Below, one piece after another: positions 10,301 to 22,710 of a stretch of 64,000 bases of DNA. A program made the position numbers and the translations under genes. The stretch is taken from assembly GCF_003286085.1 (NCBI RefSeq), contig NW_020825289.1, positions 16,926,001 through 16,990,000 on the forward strand, in the 5' to 3' direction. The DNA is from Drosophila persimilis. Taxonomy: Eukaryota > Arthropoda > Insecta > Diptera > Drosophilidae. How positions within the stretch are numbered: the first letter of the stretch is position 1; every line of letters begins with the position of its first letter. The notes below the pieces were generated by a model. That model made no database searches and had not been told where the DNA came from. It was given only the letters and a program-made list of their open reading frames with translations.

Positions 10301-10766
10301 ATCTGATATAATCTCAGTGTGTGGGAGAGGAGGATGGCTTCTTCATAGCTACTATTCCCCAGCCCCAACCCCATACCCCATACTCTTCCCCCAGAATGGC
10401 GATCGGGTTGTGGCTTAAGGTCCGCGTCAGCAAATGACTGCGTTTCCTCCGGCAGTTTTTGTTAATTTTTTGTTTTTGGTTTTTGGGTTATCATATGTAT
10501 GTACAAATGGGTTTCCAAGAAACCACCTACCTACACACGAGAAATGCCACAGAGCCCCAGCCCATACCCAAGCCACCATCATCATCCCATCCCATCCCAT
10601 CCCATGACGGGCAGAAGCAGACGGGCGGCCAGCCTATCCAGCCGAATGTGTATATGTATATGTATACCCTATACCCTACCCTACCCTCTATAGCCAACCC
10701 AACCCAAAACCGAAAACCCAACGTTGAAATGTTGACGCTGGACGCCTCTTAAAAATAACAGCGGCG

Positions 10767-10791
10767 GCAGCAGCAGCAGCAGCAGCAGCAG
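10767..10791. repeat. (CAG)n trinucleotide repeat, about 8 units
   Basis: Perfect GCA/CAG run in non-coding sequence, preceded by GGC units. Confidence 0.85.
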
Positions 10792-13503
10792 GCAATCAGA
10801 AGAGTTCGAAGAGGGGGAGGGGAGGAAGAAGTAGGAGGAGGATTGGTGGTTGGAGGTGGAGGTGAGGAGACAGACCAGACCCAGACCCATAATGAAATTT
10901 CACAACAACCTTCAAGCAGACATCGTCGCCGTCTGCTGTCGTGGTCTTCTTCCTCCTCTTCTTTTTTCTGTTTCTGCCTTTTTTTGTTGTTGTTGTAGTT
11001 GGCCTGACTGCGTTGAATATTGAAAAACGGTCGAAACGGTTGAGGTTTTTTTAGGCAAATTGTAGTAGGAGGGAGGCAGCAGGCAAATGCGGCAGTGGGG
11101 CCGTGCCGATGTTGGTGGTGCCATAGAATGAGGCAGCGAAACGGAGATAATGATGATCGGAAAGCACAAAAGCGAAAAACGAGACCGCTCTGAAGATCTT
11201 CGAGTTTTCGGGCCAACAAAAGAAAGATGATAATGACGAGCCAAAGAAGAAGTGGGTCTCCTCCTACTCCTCCCCCTCCCAATCAACACCAAGCCCAAGC
11301 CCAACCCAAGCGAACAAAGCAAAGCAAAGGAGAAAGAATAAGGAATGAGCCCAAAGTGAAATGAATCCTACGCAATGGGGTGGCTGCTGCAAAAGGGGAC
11401 GCGACTCCGACTCCGAATCGGACTCCGACGCCAACAGGTAAAAAGTAGAAACCTTGAAAGCCGCAAAACAAACAGCTGCTGCTGTCGCCGCTGATGCTGC
11501 CACTGCCACTACTGCGGGACCAAAACAGGTAAGCCGATCGAGGGCAGGTAACTTTTCTGGGATGTTTGGAAGGGGGCGGGTGTAACACAGGAAATTCCTA
11601 TGTGATTTTCGGTGAGATTGCTGCCACTGGGGTCGAGATCGGATCGGATCGTATCGAATCGGTCGGGTCGGTGCAGCAGAAGCACCAGAAGTAGGGGAAC
11701 AAAACCTCCCCTGTGACAGGGCAGGTACCGGTGGTGGCCACCCCTCCATGCGGCATGGCAGCTCCCCTCCCCCTCCTCATCAAACACCACTAGCCCAATA
11801 AAATTGCTCTGCACCGACGGGAAGTGCGTAATTTATTTTTGCCCTTTTTTTGGGGTCGCTCTTTTTTTCATGGGAACATGAAGTTGTTCGACGTTGTGGG
11901 GAGGAAGAGAGCCAGTGAGCCCGCGTGGGTCGGTCTAGGTGCAGGGGATGGGGAATGGGAGTGCAGTTATGCGAGAAGAATGATGACTCAATTTTCTAGA
12001 GAAGGGAAGTACGATTACCCTTTTTTTATCACAAGAAACTTTGCATTGATTTCTTAAGGTTTTCCTTTCCAGTTGATCGTCCCAGCAAGAACAAACTCCT
12101 TGCCGAGCAAGCAGAAAGAACGTGTGTATACAGAGAGGCAAAACACAAATCCACGAAGATGGGGCGAAGTAAAAAGGAAAATAATAGAGGGCGTCTGTCT
12201 GTGGGGGCGGCGACAGCGAGGCCAGCAGAGACAACGCAAGCAAAAAAGAGAAGTAGGAGCAGAGGGAAAAGAAGAAGGAGAAGGAGGAGGTGGAGGCGGA
12301 GTAGGCTGAATGCAAAAGTTGCCATCGATGATGGGTGGGTGTACAAAATTCATCCGAATGCAAGAGAGTGCGCAGGCAGAGCCGCAGAATTGTGATAAAC
12401 CAACAGGAGGGTGTGTATGGGTGCTTGTGTTTGTTTGTGGTGTGTGTGCAAGAAAGAGGGAGGAATAAAGCAAAGAGGAGAGAGTGACGCCAAAATAAGA
12501 ACCTACAAGAAATCAACATTTGAAACAGCGGGCGTCGCGACGGTCAGTCGCCGCCTCTCCCCGTCTCGCTCACCCACTTCCAACGAAGCGGCAATTAAAG
12601 AGCGCAACAGGGTAATAGAAAGAAAGAGACAGACAGGGAGGTACCAAAAGGGAAAGGAAGAGGAACATGTGACACAGCGGAATGGGAGAGACCATTTGAG
12701 TAGGCGGCTTTGCTTGAGCAACTCTGTGCGCTGTGCGCTGGGCGCTGGGCCTGGGCCCTGAGACAGAGTTGATCCAAGGCAGGCAAGATTTTTCACATCA
12801 CCCACTCCCATATCCGTGTCCGTGCGTGAGTTTGGCTGTGTGTGTGTATGGCGAAGATGATAAGCAGCAGACGGAGAAGAAAGTAGGATAATGAGGGAGT
12901 TAGGGAGAGGCGGCCACCACACGCAAGCTGCTGCCCAAGGATTGATGGTGGTGGTGGGTTTCATCATCATTTTTGTTCGGTTATTTTCGAGCCCCTTGCG
13001 GCGTCGCATTTGCGCCAAGCGAGGGAGGGCATACGTGCTTGTGTGTGTGTGTTTGTGTTAGTGTGCTGGCATCTTTTGTCTCTGGGGCCCTGATCACAGA
13101 CCCGACCCGACCCAGCTCAGGAAAGGGGTGCCCAACAGAGTTTTTTGGGCGTTGGAGTGGCTGTTTTTTTTTTTTGGGGATTCGAGTATAATTGGAAATT
13201 GGGTAACCGGTTCTGTGCGCTGCGATTAGAGCTACCTGTGGGTTGGCTGGGCTTGTCTCCGATGGGCTCTGCACATGGCCTTCGGAATGATTTCTCGGAT
13301 GGGCCGCAGATCGTGGTCTATGGGAGAGTTTGTTGTGTGGGTTCAACTTGGGAAACACATGTGTCACATTCAGAGAAATTCTCCCCCTGGGATTGGTTTT
13401 TATGGCTGTAAAACTCCCTAACTTCTCATTTATCACATCCATTCCTAGTAGCACTTAATACAAGTCGCGGACGCACCTGGCAAATATATAATGCTTTGCA
13501 TAC

Positions 13504-13810
13504 CTTTTACTGTTGATGCTTGGATTCTGCGTATACGGCCCTTAGGCCATTGCTGTGTTCAGCTTCCTAGCCGGCTTTTTACACTGCTTTATGTTTCTAT
13601 GCGAGCGTCTATCACTTTGCTCAATTTCTTCACTGCGCGACAATCAGCATAAAGTGCAATTCAAATGCAACCACGCACAATTAATTGTGTAGTTTTTATA
13701 ATAAGAATAGTGCCAAAATGTAGTAACACAAAAATCCCGCACGAAGCAAGTAAATTCACGAGCGAGAACGAACGAAACGAACCACGCGAGCCGACGATGA
13801 AATTTGGACT
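13504..13810 (-). other. chn: Candidate chn 5' UTR first exon P1
   Basis: Read on the minus strand, an initiator-like GCAGTCC puts +1 at 13810. A DPE-like GGTTCG lies exactly at +28 to +33, an A-rich leader-like sequence follows, and the exon would end at AAAAG|GTATGC (13504/13503). It contains only two ATGs, each opening a tiny closed uORF (13650-13630, six codons; 13550-13542, ATG GCC TAA). Splicing to the acceptor at 5254 would give a leader of 307 + 131 nt. This is an inference from signals; transcription is not shown. Confidence 0.42.
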
Positions 13811-13812
13811 GC
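13778..13812 (-). promoter_or_regulatory. TATA-less Inr/DPE core promoter P1
   Basis: The Inr GCAGTCC (5 of 6 to TCAGTY, +1 = 13810) and GGTTCG at +28 to +33 (13783-13778, 5 of 6 to RGWYVT) have the strict spacing known for fly DPE promoters. No TATA box is in place upstream. It faces chn. Confidence 0.42.
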
Positions 13813-14071
13813 GCCGTTGACAGCGCTGCTTGTGCTGGCGATACTCAGAGCGCAGAAGAGGGAGCGAGACAAGCGACGGACAGTGTGGATGCCGACGCAC
13901 AAAGCCGCGCACAGTGGGACTAGTGGCATTAAAGAACCAAGCGATCCGAGAACGGAGATTATAATAATAGCGGATATAGAGACTTATATATATATAACAA
14001 GGTATGTATTTAACTTAAAAGGGATTTAATGGTAGAATTATTTGCCTCATATATATATATAACTCCGTGCA

Positions 14072-14090
14072 AGAGAGAGAGAGAGAGAGA
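14072..14090. repeat. (AG)n microsatellite, next to (AT)n at 14049-14060
   Basis: Perfect dinucleotide run. Confidence 0.9.
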
Positions 14091-14438
14091 CACTAATATG
14101 TATAGAAACAGACATGCAAAAAGAAATAGTTAGTTAGACTTGACTTATCATCATGAGTTCATTGGAAAATCGTATTATCGAGCCCACTGTGCACACGGCC
14201 ACCTTACAAGCGAATGATCGCATAAAAGAGAAATTGCAACAAGCAAGCATTCCGTCGCACCCGCTCATTCACGTTTATTTTTGTTGTTCCTTCTCTCCTT
14301 CTCTTCCTCTCGTCGTCGTTGGCGTCGGCAGAGAGCGAGAGTGGGAGTGGGAGACAGGCACAGCGTAGGGTGGTTTGATGGTAGAATTTTTGGTCGACTT
14401 CGGGGGTCGCGCAGAAGCAGGTCAGCAACTTGATTTGT

Positions 14439-14530
14439 ATACCCTTGCCGAGGGTATTGTGAATTTTACTTGATATTTGAAACGCTCGTTAATGGCAAAG
14501 TCTTTCGTTATGGCTCCGTCAAATTAGTCA
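14439..14530. mobile_element. Possible transposon remnant with ATACCCT-TGCCG-AGGGTAT palindrome
   Basis: A 19-bp palindrome at 14439-14457 is followed by AT-rich sequence (GTGAATTTTACTTG...). This palindrome type recurs at the ends of dispersed repeats in Drosophila genomes. Only a fragment is recognisable and it has no ORF. Confidence 0.35.
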
Positions 14531-17341
14531 AATATTAGTGTATCTATGTTTTCGGCATGGGCGTTTGGCTTTTTGGTGTTTCTACCTTTTTATTGTGCTT
14601 TGGCCGGGTTGGTAATGATCTTCGTGCATGTGGGTTGCTGTTGCTGTTGTTGCTGCGGCGGTGGCGGAGGCGACTGTGACTGTTGCGTTCATTAGCGGGG
14701 CCGGGGCTTTTTTTTGGGTTTGTTATATGGCCAGAAGGAGGGTCCATGATACATGGTCCAGGTAGACACATAACATAGGCACATACTACATATACATATA
14801 TATACATATGCATGCATTGGGTGGCACAGGCCGCTATTTAGTGGCGTGGGCTGATGTCTGATGTGCCACCCGAATTTGATTTAGGGTTCAAGTCTTGCCA
14901 TTCAACCTTTACTATTGCGTACTCCGGTTGTGCTATAAAAAACTAGTCTCTGATTCGATTACTATGCAAAATCCATGACTCATAAGTGGGAAACACCTAG
15001 CCACCAACCAGTGCAACGACGACAACAACAGTTCATTGAAACCGAAAGTTAAACGCAATCGGGGACGCTAGTGCATCATCTTGGATCCCTTGGTGATCAT
15101 GGTGTTTGTAGTGGTGCTGACCGATCGTTTTGATCAAGCAACTGGCGTCGTGAGTATTCCCCCCCAGGAAACGAAAAAAACTCCAAAGACTGTAGCAAAA
15201 ATGTATAAAGAAGTTGTTTGCACTCAAAGGAGACTTCTAAATGCTCTGCTTCCACAAAAATGCAAGAATTTCGGATAACAGTATTTGCCGATCATTAAAG
15301 GACACACCAAACCGAACTAACAGATTGAAACCTTTAAGGATTTTGGATAGTAAGATTTCAATGACCAAATTGACTAAGGCATCCCACATGCTCTTCTAGA
15401 AGGCAACAGGTTAGCCATCGAAATGGAGCAGCGGGAGCACCCTACTTTACCTTCATTGCCACTCAAGTGGAAGTGGATGACGACGGTGATGGGCTGAAGG
15501 AGCAGCCTGGAAACTGGAACCGGTTTTGACAACAGCCGTCGCCGCCGTCCAACATGTGGGCCACCACCGCACGATGCACGACGCACACAGACAGACAGAG
15601 GGGCATACACACTAGTCCAAATCCCCCAAGAGGTGAGGTTCTGGGCGATACGAAGTGAAGGAAACCTTGATGGTAACATCTTGCTGGGTGGATGTGGACC
15701 CGTTAGCCTCTACTTGGGTCCATCCTTGGGCCGGTGGAAGTTGTGATATAACCAAAGGGCCGTAATGAGCCAGGGCCAATTACAAAACGGCGGTAACAGT
15801 AACACATGGCTTCCTCTGGACGAAAACCTGTTGCCCGCGAAGCCCTTCTTTTTGGCGGGGAGAAAGTTCCCTCTGTCTGAGCGTAGGGCTTCTCATGGGC
15901 GCCACTTAAGGGGAAGAAATCTGCATTCCCTCAGCCCCGAAATGGGTTGCACTTTGTCACGTCTCATTTAACAGAAGACTCGAAAACTACAAAAAACAAA
16001 AAACGACAGCGACGGGACTGGACTGGGGTCGCACTCGAGCCCTCCTGGGGTGGTTGAGCGATCGTTCACATCCAATATGGCGGCACCCCTACTCGGGTGG
16101 GCGTCGGACGGCCACGCATGCGCAATTCTCTTCAAACTCCAACGCGGTTCGTGTGAGTGGGTGGGCCGGGGCCGGGGCCTCTGTCTGTGTTTGTGTGTAT
16201 GTGTTGGGTTGGGTACAGTCTTCGCTTCGCTTGCCTTCGGTCTGGCGAGTGTGAGTCACTGGCTCTGTGGCCCCATGGGTGATGGAGGAGTGTGAATGAA
16301 ATTGAATCGACAGGAAATGGTTGACCTCCATGTTGTCTGAGATCTAATGGTCGTAAGACTTGTTCGATTAGTTTGAATATGATTGCAGAACTCCTACAAG
16401 AGATCTCAGCATTCGTTTTTGAGTTTTGTGAAATAGAACCCGATTGTAAAGTCAGTAGTGAAGTAAATCAGAAAAGTTTTTCCATTTTAAAGTAGTATCT
16501 CGGTCGTTTAATAGACAATTACGAAATGCTGTTGCCTAAACGCTTTCAAACAGATTCTGGAACTATAAAAAACTCATCATCGATCTGGAACTTTTCCAAC
16601 CATTGCAATGTCTGTGTCTACATATTATATTCATTGTTTTAACTCTCTGATTGTGATGAAAAAATCAATTTTCGCTGTCCAGAAATCAAGCAAAAAGTAA
16701 TTAAGCTCTCAGGCTGCGTGAGGAGGGGCTTTAAATGCACAACTAAATTCCATTTAAGCTAGGGAGACACCCATCTATGTGGATTTATTTATATAAGCAT
16801 AATCCCCTAGACATGCAATTCAAGTGCATACAAATTGCATTTTATATAATATAGAATATAGAAATGTGTAGAATATATGTATGTATATGTACATACATAT
16901 GTAGTTATGTCTATCTCTCAACTCCCCCTGCAATGCTTTGCAGTCTATACCAGACGCCCGCCCACAATTTGTTGGACAAGTGTATTGCCTAGCAACATAG
17001 GAGCCACAAATTTGTAGGTGCCGTTCCACAATGCGAATTCATCAAAGGCAAAAATAATCAAATACAAATTATATAATGTGTACGAGTATGTTTTCATTTA
17101 TATACGATACAAACAGACACGCTCACACATGGACAGGCACTCAAACATGCCGCATATGTTGCATAAAAACCAAAACCCAAAAAACCATATGCAAAAACCG
17201 CCCAACGCCCCCAAAAATCGAAATGAAAGTGCAGTGAGCACCGGCAGAATCAACGCTAGAAACGCAGCAGCAGCGGCAGCGGCAGCAGAAGAGAGCCAAA
17301 AGCAAGCCGAAGAGAGCGCAAGCTTATGCACTTGTACCAAT

Positions 17342-17362
17342 AGAGAGAGAGAGAGAGAGAGA
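17342..17362. repeat. (AG)n microsatellite
   Basis: Perfect run of about ten units, just after a GCAGCGGCA-rich stretch at 17262-17288. Confidence 0.9.
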
Positions 17363-18090
17363 GCGAGAGCGGAAATTTAACTTTTGTGAAAACTGCAACA
17401 CAATTCCTTTGCACTTGCCGTAGAGTAAAGCGTATGGGGTGGGGTTGGGTTGCTGGCTGGCCCAGGGGCGAAATAACAAAAATTGTTATAGACACGAAAT
17501 TTATGATGTGGCTCTGTTGGAAAAACAACCACCCACCCCCAAAAAGGTGGCGGAATGTGGGTGTCTGGTAGTAGGGGCTGACAACTGGTTTTTAGTTTTC
17601 AAATGCCAAAACACTGGAGAGCCATTGTTGGGAGAGCCAGCCAGAGAGTGAGTGTACGAGCGAGAGAGTGTGGGTATGTTGGGGATGCATTGTTTGGGGG
17701 TTGTTGGCCGTTGCATAGAGAGCGCCTGCTCCACACCAATACCATTGCGATATTTTCCCTCTCTCTGCTTTTAATGGTGGCAGGGGGAAGTATTGATGAT
17801 GGAAAAATAGAAGTTGGCGCTTTTTAGTTTGGGGGTTGTTGGTTGTAGTTGTTGTTCTGGCGGGGTGTTTCTCTGGGAAAAAGTGCATACCGAAAAATAT
17901 ACGCACACACTTGCACACACACACACAATCACACACAAAGGCAACGCAATGCGGAAAAATCAATAAATCATGCTGTTGGGAAAATGTATTTAATTGACCG
18001 TACAAATCAATTGGCCAACCCATCCATCTGTCTGTCAACAGTGACTTTTCCATGGTTAAGGCCAACATGGCCAACTTTAGAAATACTTAC

Positions 18091-18382
18091 CAACATCTTC
18101 GCAGCGATTTCAGCAGTCCGCTCCAAAGTATGCAACACAACTCAATCCTTCTTCTCCAGTTCTCCTCGTCCTCTTTCCGCAGACAAACAACAGCTAATAT
18201 TTTGTCAGCCGCTTTCTTTCTTCACTTCCGTTCCGTTTCCGTTGGGCGAATTTCGATTGAACGTTTCCCCTTAACGATGCACTTTTTGGGGGTATCTCTT
18301 GGAGTCGCACGGAGGCTCTTTCACAACTAACCTCATCAACACTCACACACCGAATGAGAAAAGTGCGCTGTTCTGTGTAACT
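18091..18382 (-). other. chn: Candidate chn 5' UTR first exon P2
   Basis: Minus-strand exon bounded by a perfect TCAGTT initiator (+1 = 18382) and a strong GATGTTG|GTAAGTATT donor (18091/18090). The interior is A/G-rich and leader-like. It carries a closed 21-codon uORF (ATG at 18336, TAA ending 18271). A second ATG at 18096 sits two codons from the donor with A at -3. Spliced to 5254, this second ATG gives a 49-residue frame that overlaps the chn start. Of the three candidate first exons this one has the best combined Inr and donor. Confidence 0.5.
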
Positions 18383-18384
18383 GA
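18349..18384 (-). promoter_or_regulatory. Core promoter P2 (TCAGTT initiator)
   Basis: TCAGTT at 18384-18379 is a full match to the Drosophila Inr. ATTCGG at +28 to +33 matches 4 of 6 DPE positions. No TATA box is present. GA/CT tracts lie about 400 bp upstream (18780-18835). Confidence 0.42.
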
Positions 18385-18779
18385 ATGAATGGTCGCGGAG
18401 GAGCGCTCCGACAGTCGCCAGCCCTGCACGCTCCCGACGGCGACGGGGGGTGGGACGGTTTTAACTGGGGGTTGGGGCTTAGTTGGATCCCTCTTCCCCC
18501 TCAAAAATAGATTTGTTTTTTGTTATTGCGCTGCGTGGCACGCGCTGTTGTTGCCTCACCGATTGCCAGTCGCGTAATAATAATTGCGCTCTCTCACGAT
18601 GTTGTGCAATTGTTGGGAAAAGCTTCCTGTCTGCTTGCCGCCGTTGCCGATGTTTTTGCTTCTAGCCAGCCGCCTTTTGGCCTCCTTCTGCCACCCACTT
18701 CGTCGTGGCTGTTGTTGTTGTTGCTGGTGATGTAAAAAAGCGCGCGCATTCCACAACCAACGCTCCCACGCATAACAAG

Positions 18780-18835
18780 TGAGTTCTCTCTCACTCTCTG
18801 CCTGGCTCTCTCTTTCTCTTGCTCTTGTTCTCTTT
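18780..18835. promoter_or_regulatory. CT/GA-rich tract, potential GAGA-factor site cluster
   Basis: Several GAGAG/CTCTC pentamers within 55 bp (CTCTCTCTCACTCTCTG and neighbours), about 400 bp upstream of P2 in chn orientation. GAGA factor binds such tracts; occupancy here is unknown. Confidence 0.35.
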
Positions 18836-20974
18836 TTGTCTCATACCCTGGCGGCCATGTTTATTTACAAAAAGTTTAACGGTATTCGGGCTCTACAAGT
18901 GAGGTCCCAACGGCATCACAGGACGTTTGACTCGTGTCGAATTTTAGAAGAGGAAATGTAAAAACAGCAGTCGAATGTGGAAGGGGAAACGAAGAGTAAA
19001 ATGGTAGATTGTAGATAAAAAGGTAGGCAAAAGTAGACTTTAAGGGGTTTTATAATTAATATAAAAAAATGTATTCTCTATATTCTCTTTATAGGAATAT
19101 CCTTGTTTCCAAGTAATTTTACATTTATTGCTACATCAATGGTGTAACCTTTTACATGGACACATAGCAAAGACACAAACCAACTGCAGACTCCCAGAGG
19201 CTGCCTGCTATGAGATTTAAAATTTCGAATATGAAAATACACTCAAATTTCAAAAGTAGCGCGCGCGAATTTCCGAATACAAAATAATAGAGGAACCTCC
19301 GAGTCGATTGCCGCCCATCTACTGGCCAAAAAGAAACCCCAGTAATCGTTCCAGCGGAGTTGCAGAAAAAAAACACATATGTGATCCGCTGGGCGCGCAG
19401 ACACTTCGATTGAACGTGCATACCGCGTAGGTGGCCAGATCCTCTTCGGCGGCAGCGCCTTCCTCATGTCCAACGATGCTTCTGCGGCGTGTTCAGCATG
19501 ATAGGATGGATGGTAGACATACCTCGATCACAGATAGATGGTGAAGGGTGTGGGACCGCTGCCGGAACTTTGGTGCAATGTACATTTCTGCGTCATTTGG
19601 TCCTACCTTTTAGCCTTTTCAATTAATTTGTGTCAAAAGAAACCTGACCCCCCTAAGGTGGTTACCTGTGCAATCGATTGCCTGACACATGATTTCCGTT
19701 TGGCCATGACGACGTTCCTTTCCATTTGGTCAGTAGTTCTACTCGTTTCCCCCTCAGTTTTGCAACAGTCTTTTGGTGGCAAGCAAGTTTTTAATCAAAT
19801 CGCACATGTGTCCCCACAAAGTCAGACATAAACACCCCACCCCTGCCCCCTAACTACTTGCCTAACCTAATTTTAGAGTCGTCTCTACAGCTTCTAGAGT
19901 GCGACCACGGCAGTTTTTCGTCCCTTTTTGCAGAATTTCGTGCAACGTCAACTGTCTCGAAAAGTTTTTAATCAACGTCACCAGCAAACAACAAAGGCAA
20001 ACACATTTTTTTCACCACTTTTCCTACTTAACAATTTAATTTCTTCGGTCTGTTTTTGTGTGGTTTTTCTGCTGCCCTCGATTCTGGTGTGTGTTTGAGG
20101 GCCGTTGCCGCATTTTCACCAACAGCAAATTCAATGCAATTAAAAACAATTCATAATGGGAGGCTGCACCGCACCATTCCCCTCCCACCTGCAGCCCTTC
20201 GGTAATTTGTCTCCAGTTTGGGAAAACAAAAAGATTGTAAAAATCCAAATAAAAAGCCGAGATTTGGAGGCTGAATCTTGGAATACTCTTGCACGCTTAG
20301 TGTAAGATTTTCTCACCGAGAATTGTCTTTTGAACGATTTCAGCAATATGATATAGCGATACGAAAAAATAAGGATCTGTGGCAGTTAGAGCAATCTTTA
20401 AACGTAGCAAACATTTGCTGTAAACCGAAGTACCCCTTGCTGGGGCTAGTATAAAATAATATTGCCACAGCTTTGTGGGTTTGTTTGGAAGAGAAGTGAT
20501 TTTTAATACAACATTTGATGGCAAGCGGACTGCTTGCTTTATGCATTTAATTAAAATGGGAATGATAAGACCCTGGAGTGCAGAGCCCAAAGCCAAAGGG
20601 AAAGCTACAATGAAAATGCAATGAAAACGAATAAATATGAAAGGACTGCGATGGAGATACAGATACATATCAGGCAGACAGAGGCACCGTTCGAATGCGG
20701 GATAGAGACGGGCTCACTAGTAGAGCTGCTCTTGCTTCTGTTTAAATATGCAAACAAGAAACGGAAAAACTTATTTAGACGCCGCACCAGACAACAACAC
20801 AAATATACTTAAATGAATATATACGAATACCCGTACATATATGGAAAAAGAGCAATAGAAACGAGCAAAAATAACCCCAGATACTACTCGTAAATGTTGG
20901 CTTTGGCTGCTTATGAAAATGGCGGCACACATGCACGCAATTCCGCACACGAGTGCAAATATTCATATGGCTGG

Positions 20975-20994
20975 GTGTGTGTGTGTGTGTGTGT
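20975..20994. repeat. (GT)n microsatellite
   Basis: About ten GT units. Confidence 0.9.
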
Positions 20995-22684
20995 CTGTGT
21001 ATGCATGCTGCAGTGTTTCTCCCACGCATTGTCTGTATGTGTGTGAGAATTGGTTGCCTTTTGTTTAACAAAGCGCAGCACAATGGGGCCACTCCGAGAT
21101 CCAATGGAACAAATGGTTCCATCAGCAGAAAAAACCCGATTTAAATAAATGGAAATTCATAAATAATACTTTGGCAAAACATACGTATTCGTATATATAT
21201 GCAAAAGCAAAATGAAGCGAAAATTCTTTTGAATTAACTATTGGATGTCTATGTTTATACAATGTACATTACATATGGAATGCCAATCCGGTTGCCATAC
21301 ATTTTTAATAGGATCTATAGTATTTTGAAGTTCATTAGTTTAGTAAAGACTTAACTGCTTGCGGAATGCCCAATTGATACCAATTTAATAAATTATGTAT
21401 ACAATGTGCAGCTATATTCCTGAATAAGCACATTAATTTGCATTTCAGTTCAACAAATTAAATAGTTTCACATATGTATGTATTTTGTTTTGGCAATAGC
21501 TATGAATCTTAGACACATACATGTGCATAGAGCTTAGAAAAGCCAGTATCGTAATGCCTCTGAGCTGTCAGAATACACAGTGTTTGCGAGGACATAAATA
21601 TCTTCCTAATCTTCCTAAAAATATATTTTATTCGGAAGAGTCATAATGAAGCTGCCTGTATAGATCTGCACAACCCCTGGTATCTTAACCAAACCACCAT
21701 GGTGCACCACAGGTAAAGTCGCCTCATTGGAACCATCATTGTTTCTGGTTTTGATCCATATCTTTCCACTGTCGCTATTCTTTTCTGGAGCTTCTGCTTC
21801 CTCTGCTTTTATGTTTCTTGCATGTGGCCAAAAGATTTTTGCCCTCTTTAGCCAGTATTTGGCTGTTGTTGGAGTTTTTTTTTTGTCTGTTGTGCCGGTA
21901 GTACAAGTATTACCAATGCCTGGAAAACATAAAAATTCTCCCACTATTGTCTGGGGTGCGCGTGGGAAGCGTTTCCAATGTTTTGTTTTGTTTGAGAAAA
22001 CTTTTGTGCCGCTGCTGCTGCTGTTGTTGTTGCAGCAACGAAGCAGCTGAATCAGTGGCAGGACCCGGACCCCGCCCCCACCCTGCACCGCCCACCTCCC
22101 GCCGCCTCATCGAGTGTTTTCCCAACCCCATTTGCAGTGGAAGAAATTATTAATACATAATTCATGTTTAATTGTTCACCATTTTTTGCTTCTGCTTCTG
22201 CGTCTGCTTTGGCATCTTTTTCTTTCCCTTCTTCTGCAGCTATTTTTGTACAATTATTGGACCAAAAGAGTGGCAGAGTGGCGGATGATGGCGGATTGGG
22301 TTTGGGGCAAGAAGAACTTTGTCTAATGGCAGCCAAAGTTGATTGAAAACTTTCACTGATTGAGCTGCATTTAGTTTGCGGAGATTTCAGTGCTCAATGC
22401 GGCGCATCCTCGTTGACAGACAAACAGACAGACAGACAGACATTTCAATTAGCTGAAAATTGTGGCAGGTGGCAGGGGCATGAGCGGGTGTTGGTGGGGG
22501 GAGTGGAGCAGACAGTTTGCGTACAATTTCGGGTCTTGGGTGGATGTCAGTTACAGTTTCTGCAGCCTGCGGCCAATGAAATTTAGATGAACGAGTTGAC
22601 GGGTTGAACGTTGCACGATTCAATGAACAAGGAATACAGCGGGCTGGGGTGCGGTGGCAGGGCACACAAATACACTCTCTCACT

Positions 22685-22710
22685 CACACACACACACACA
22701 CACACACACA
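22685..22710. repeat. (CA)n microsatellite
   Basis: Thirteen CA units. Confidence 0.9.

Larger units (their letters stand above)
5255..13503 (-). other. chn: Proximal 5' intron of chn (about 8.2 kb if first exon P1 is used); no gene seen
   Basis: Non-coding by inspection: frequent stops, no conserved protein, and strong strand-skewed low complexity. It holds (GT)n at 5467-5484, many G-rich and C-rich runs, (GA)n at 10084-10101, (CAG)n at 10767-10791, CATCC repeats near 10582-10606 and CCCTA repeats near 10666-10687. The many open frames of 60-210 codons here are all low-complexity or lack a plausible start. A degraded repeat remnant lies at about 7195-7335. Confidence 0.6.
13811..18090 (-). 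other. Non-coding interval between candidate exons P1 and P2
   Basis: No gene seen. It contains (AT)n and (AG)n at 14049-14090, a palindromic repeat fragment at 14439-14457, (AG)n at 17342-17362 and CA-rich runs near 17905-17936. Open frames here are short and unconserved in appearance. Confidence 0.55.

Noticed and set aside
10666-10687. CCCTA repeats resembling telomeric DNA
   Set aside because: Only a few imperfect units; Drosophila telomeres do not use such repeats, so this is ordinary low complexity.
21615-22088. 157-codon minus-strand open frame with protein-like end (GLVKIPGVVQIYTG)
   Set aside because: A few ORFs of this length are expected by chance in 64 kb over six frames. Third positions are AT-rich and the start lies in a low-complexity Gln/Gly region.
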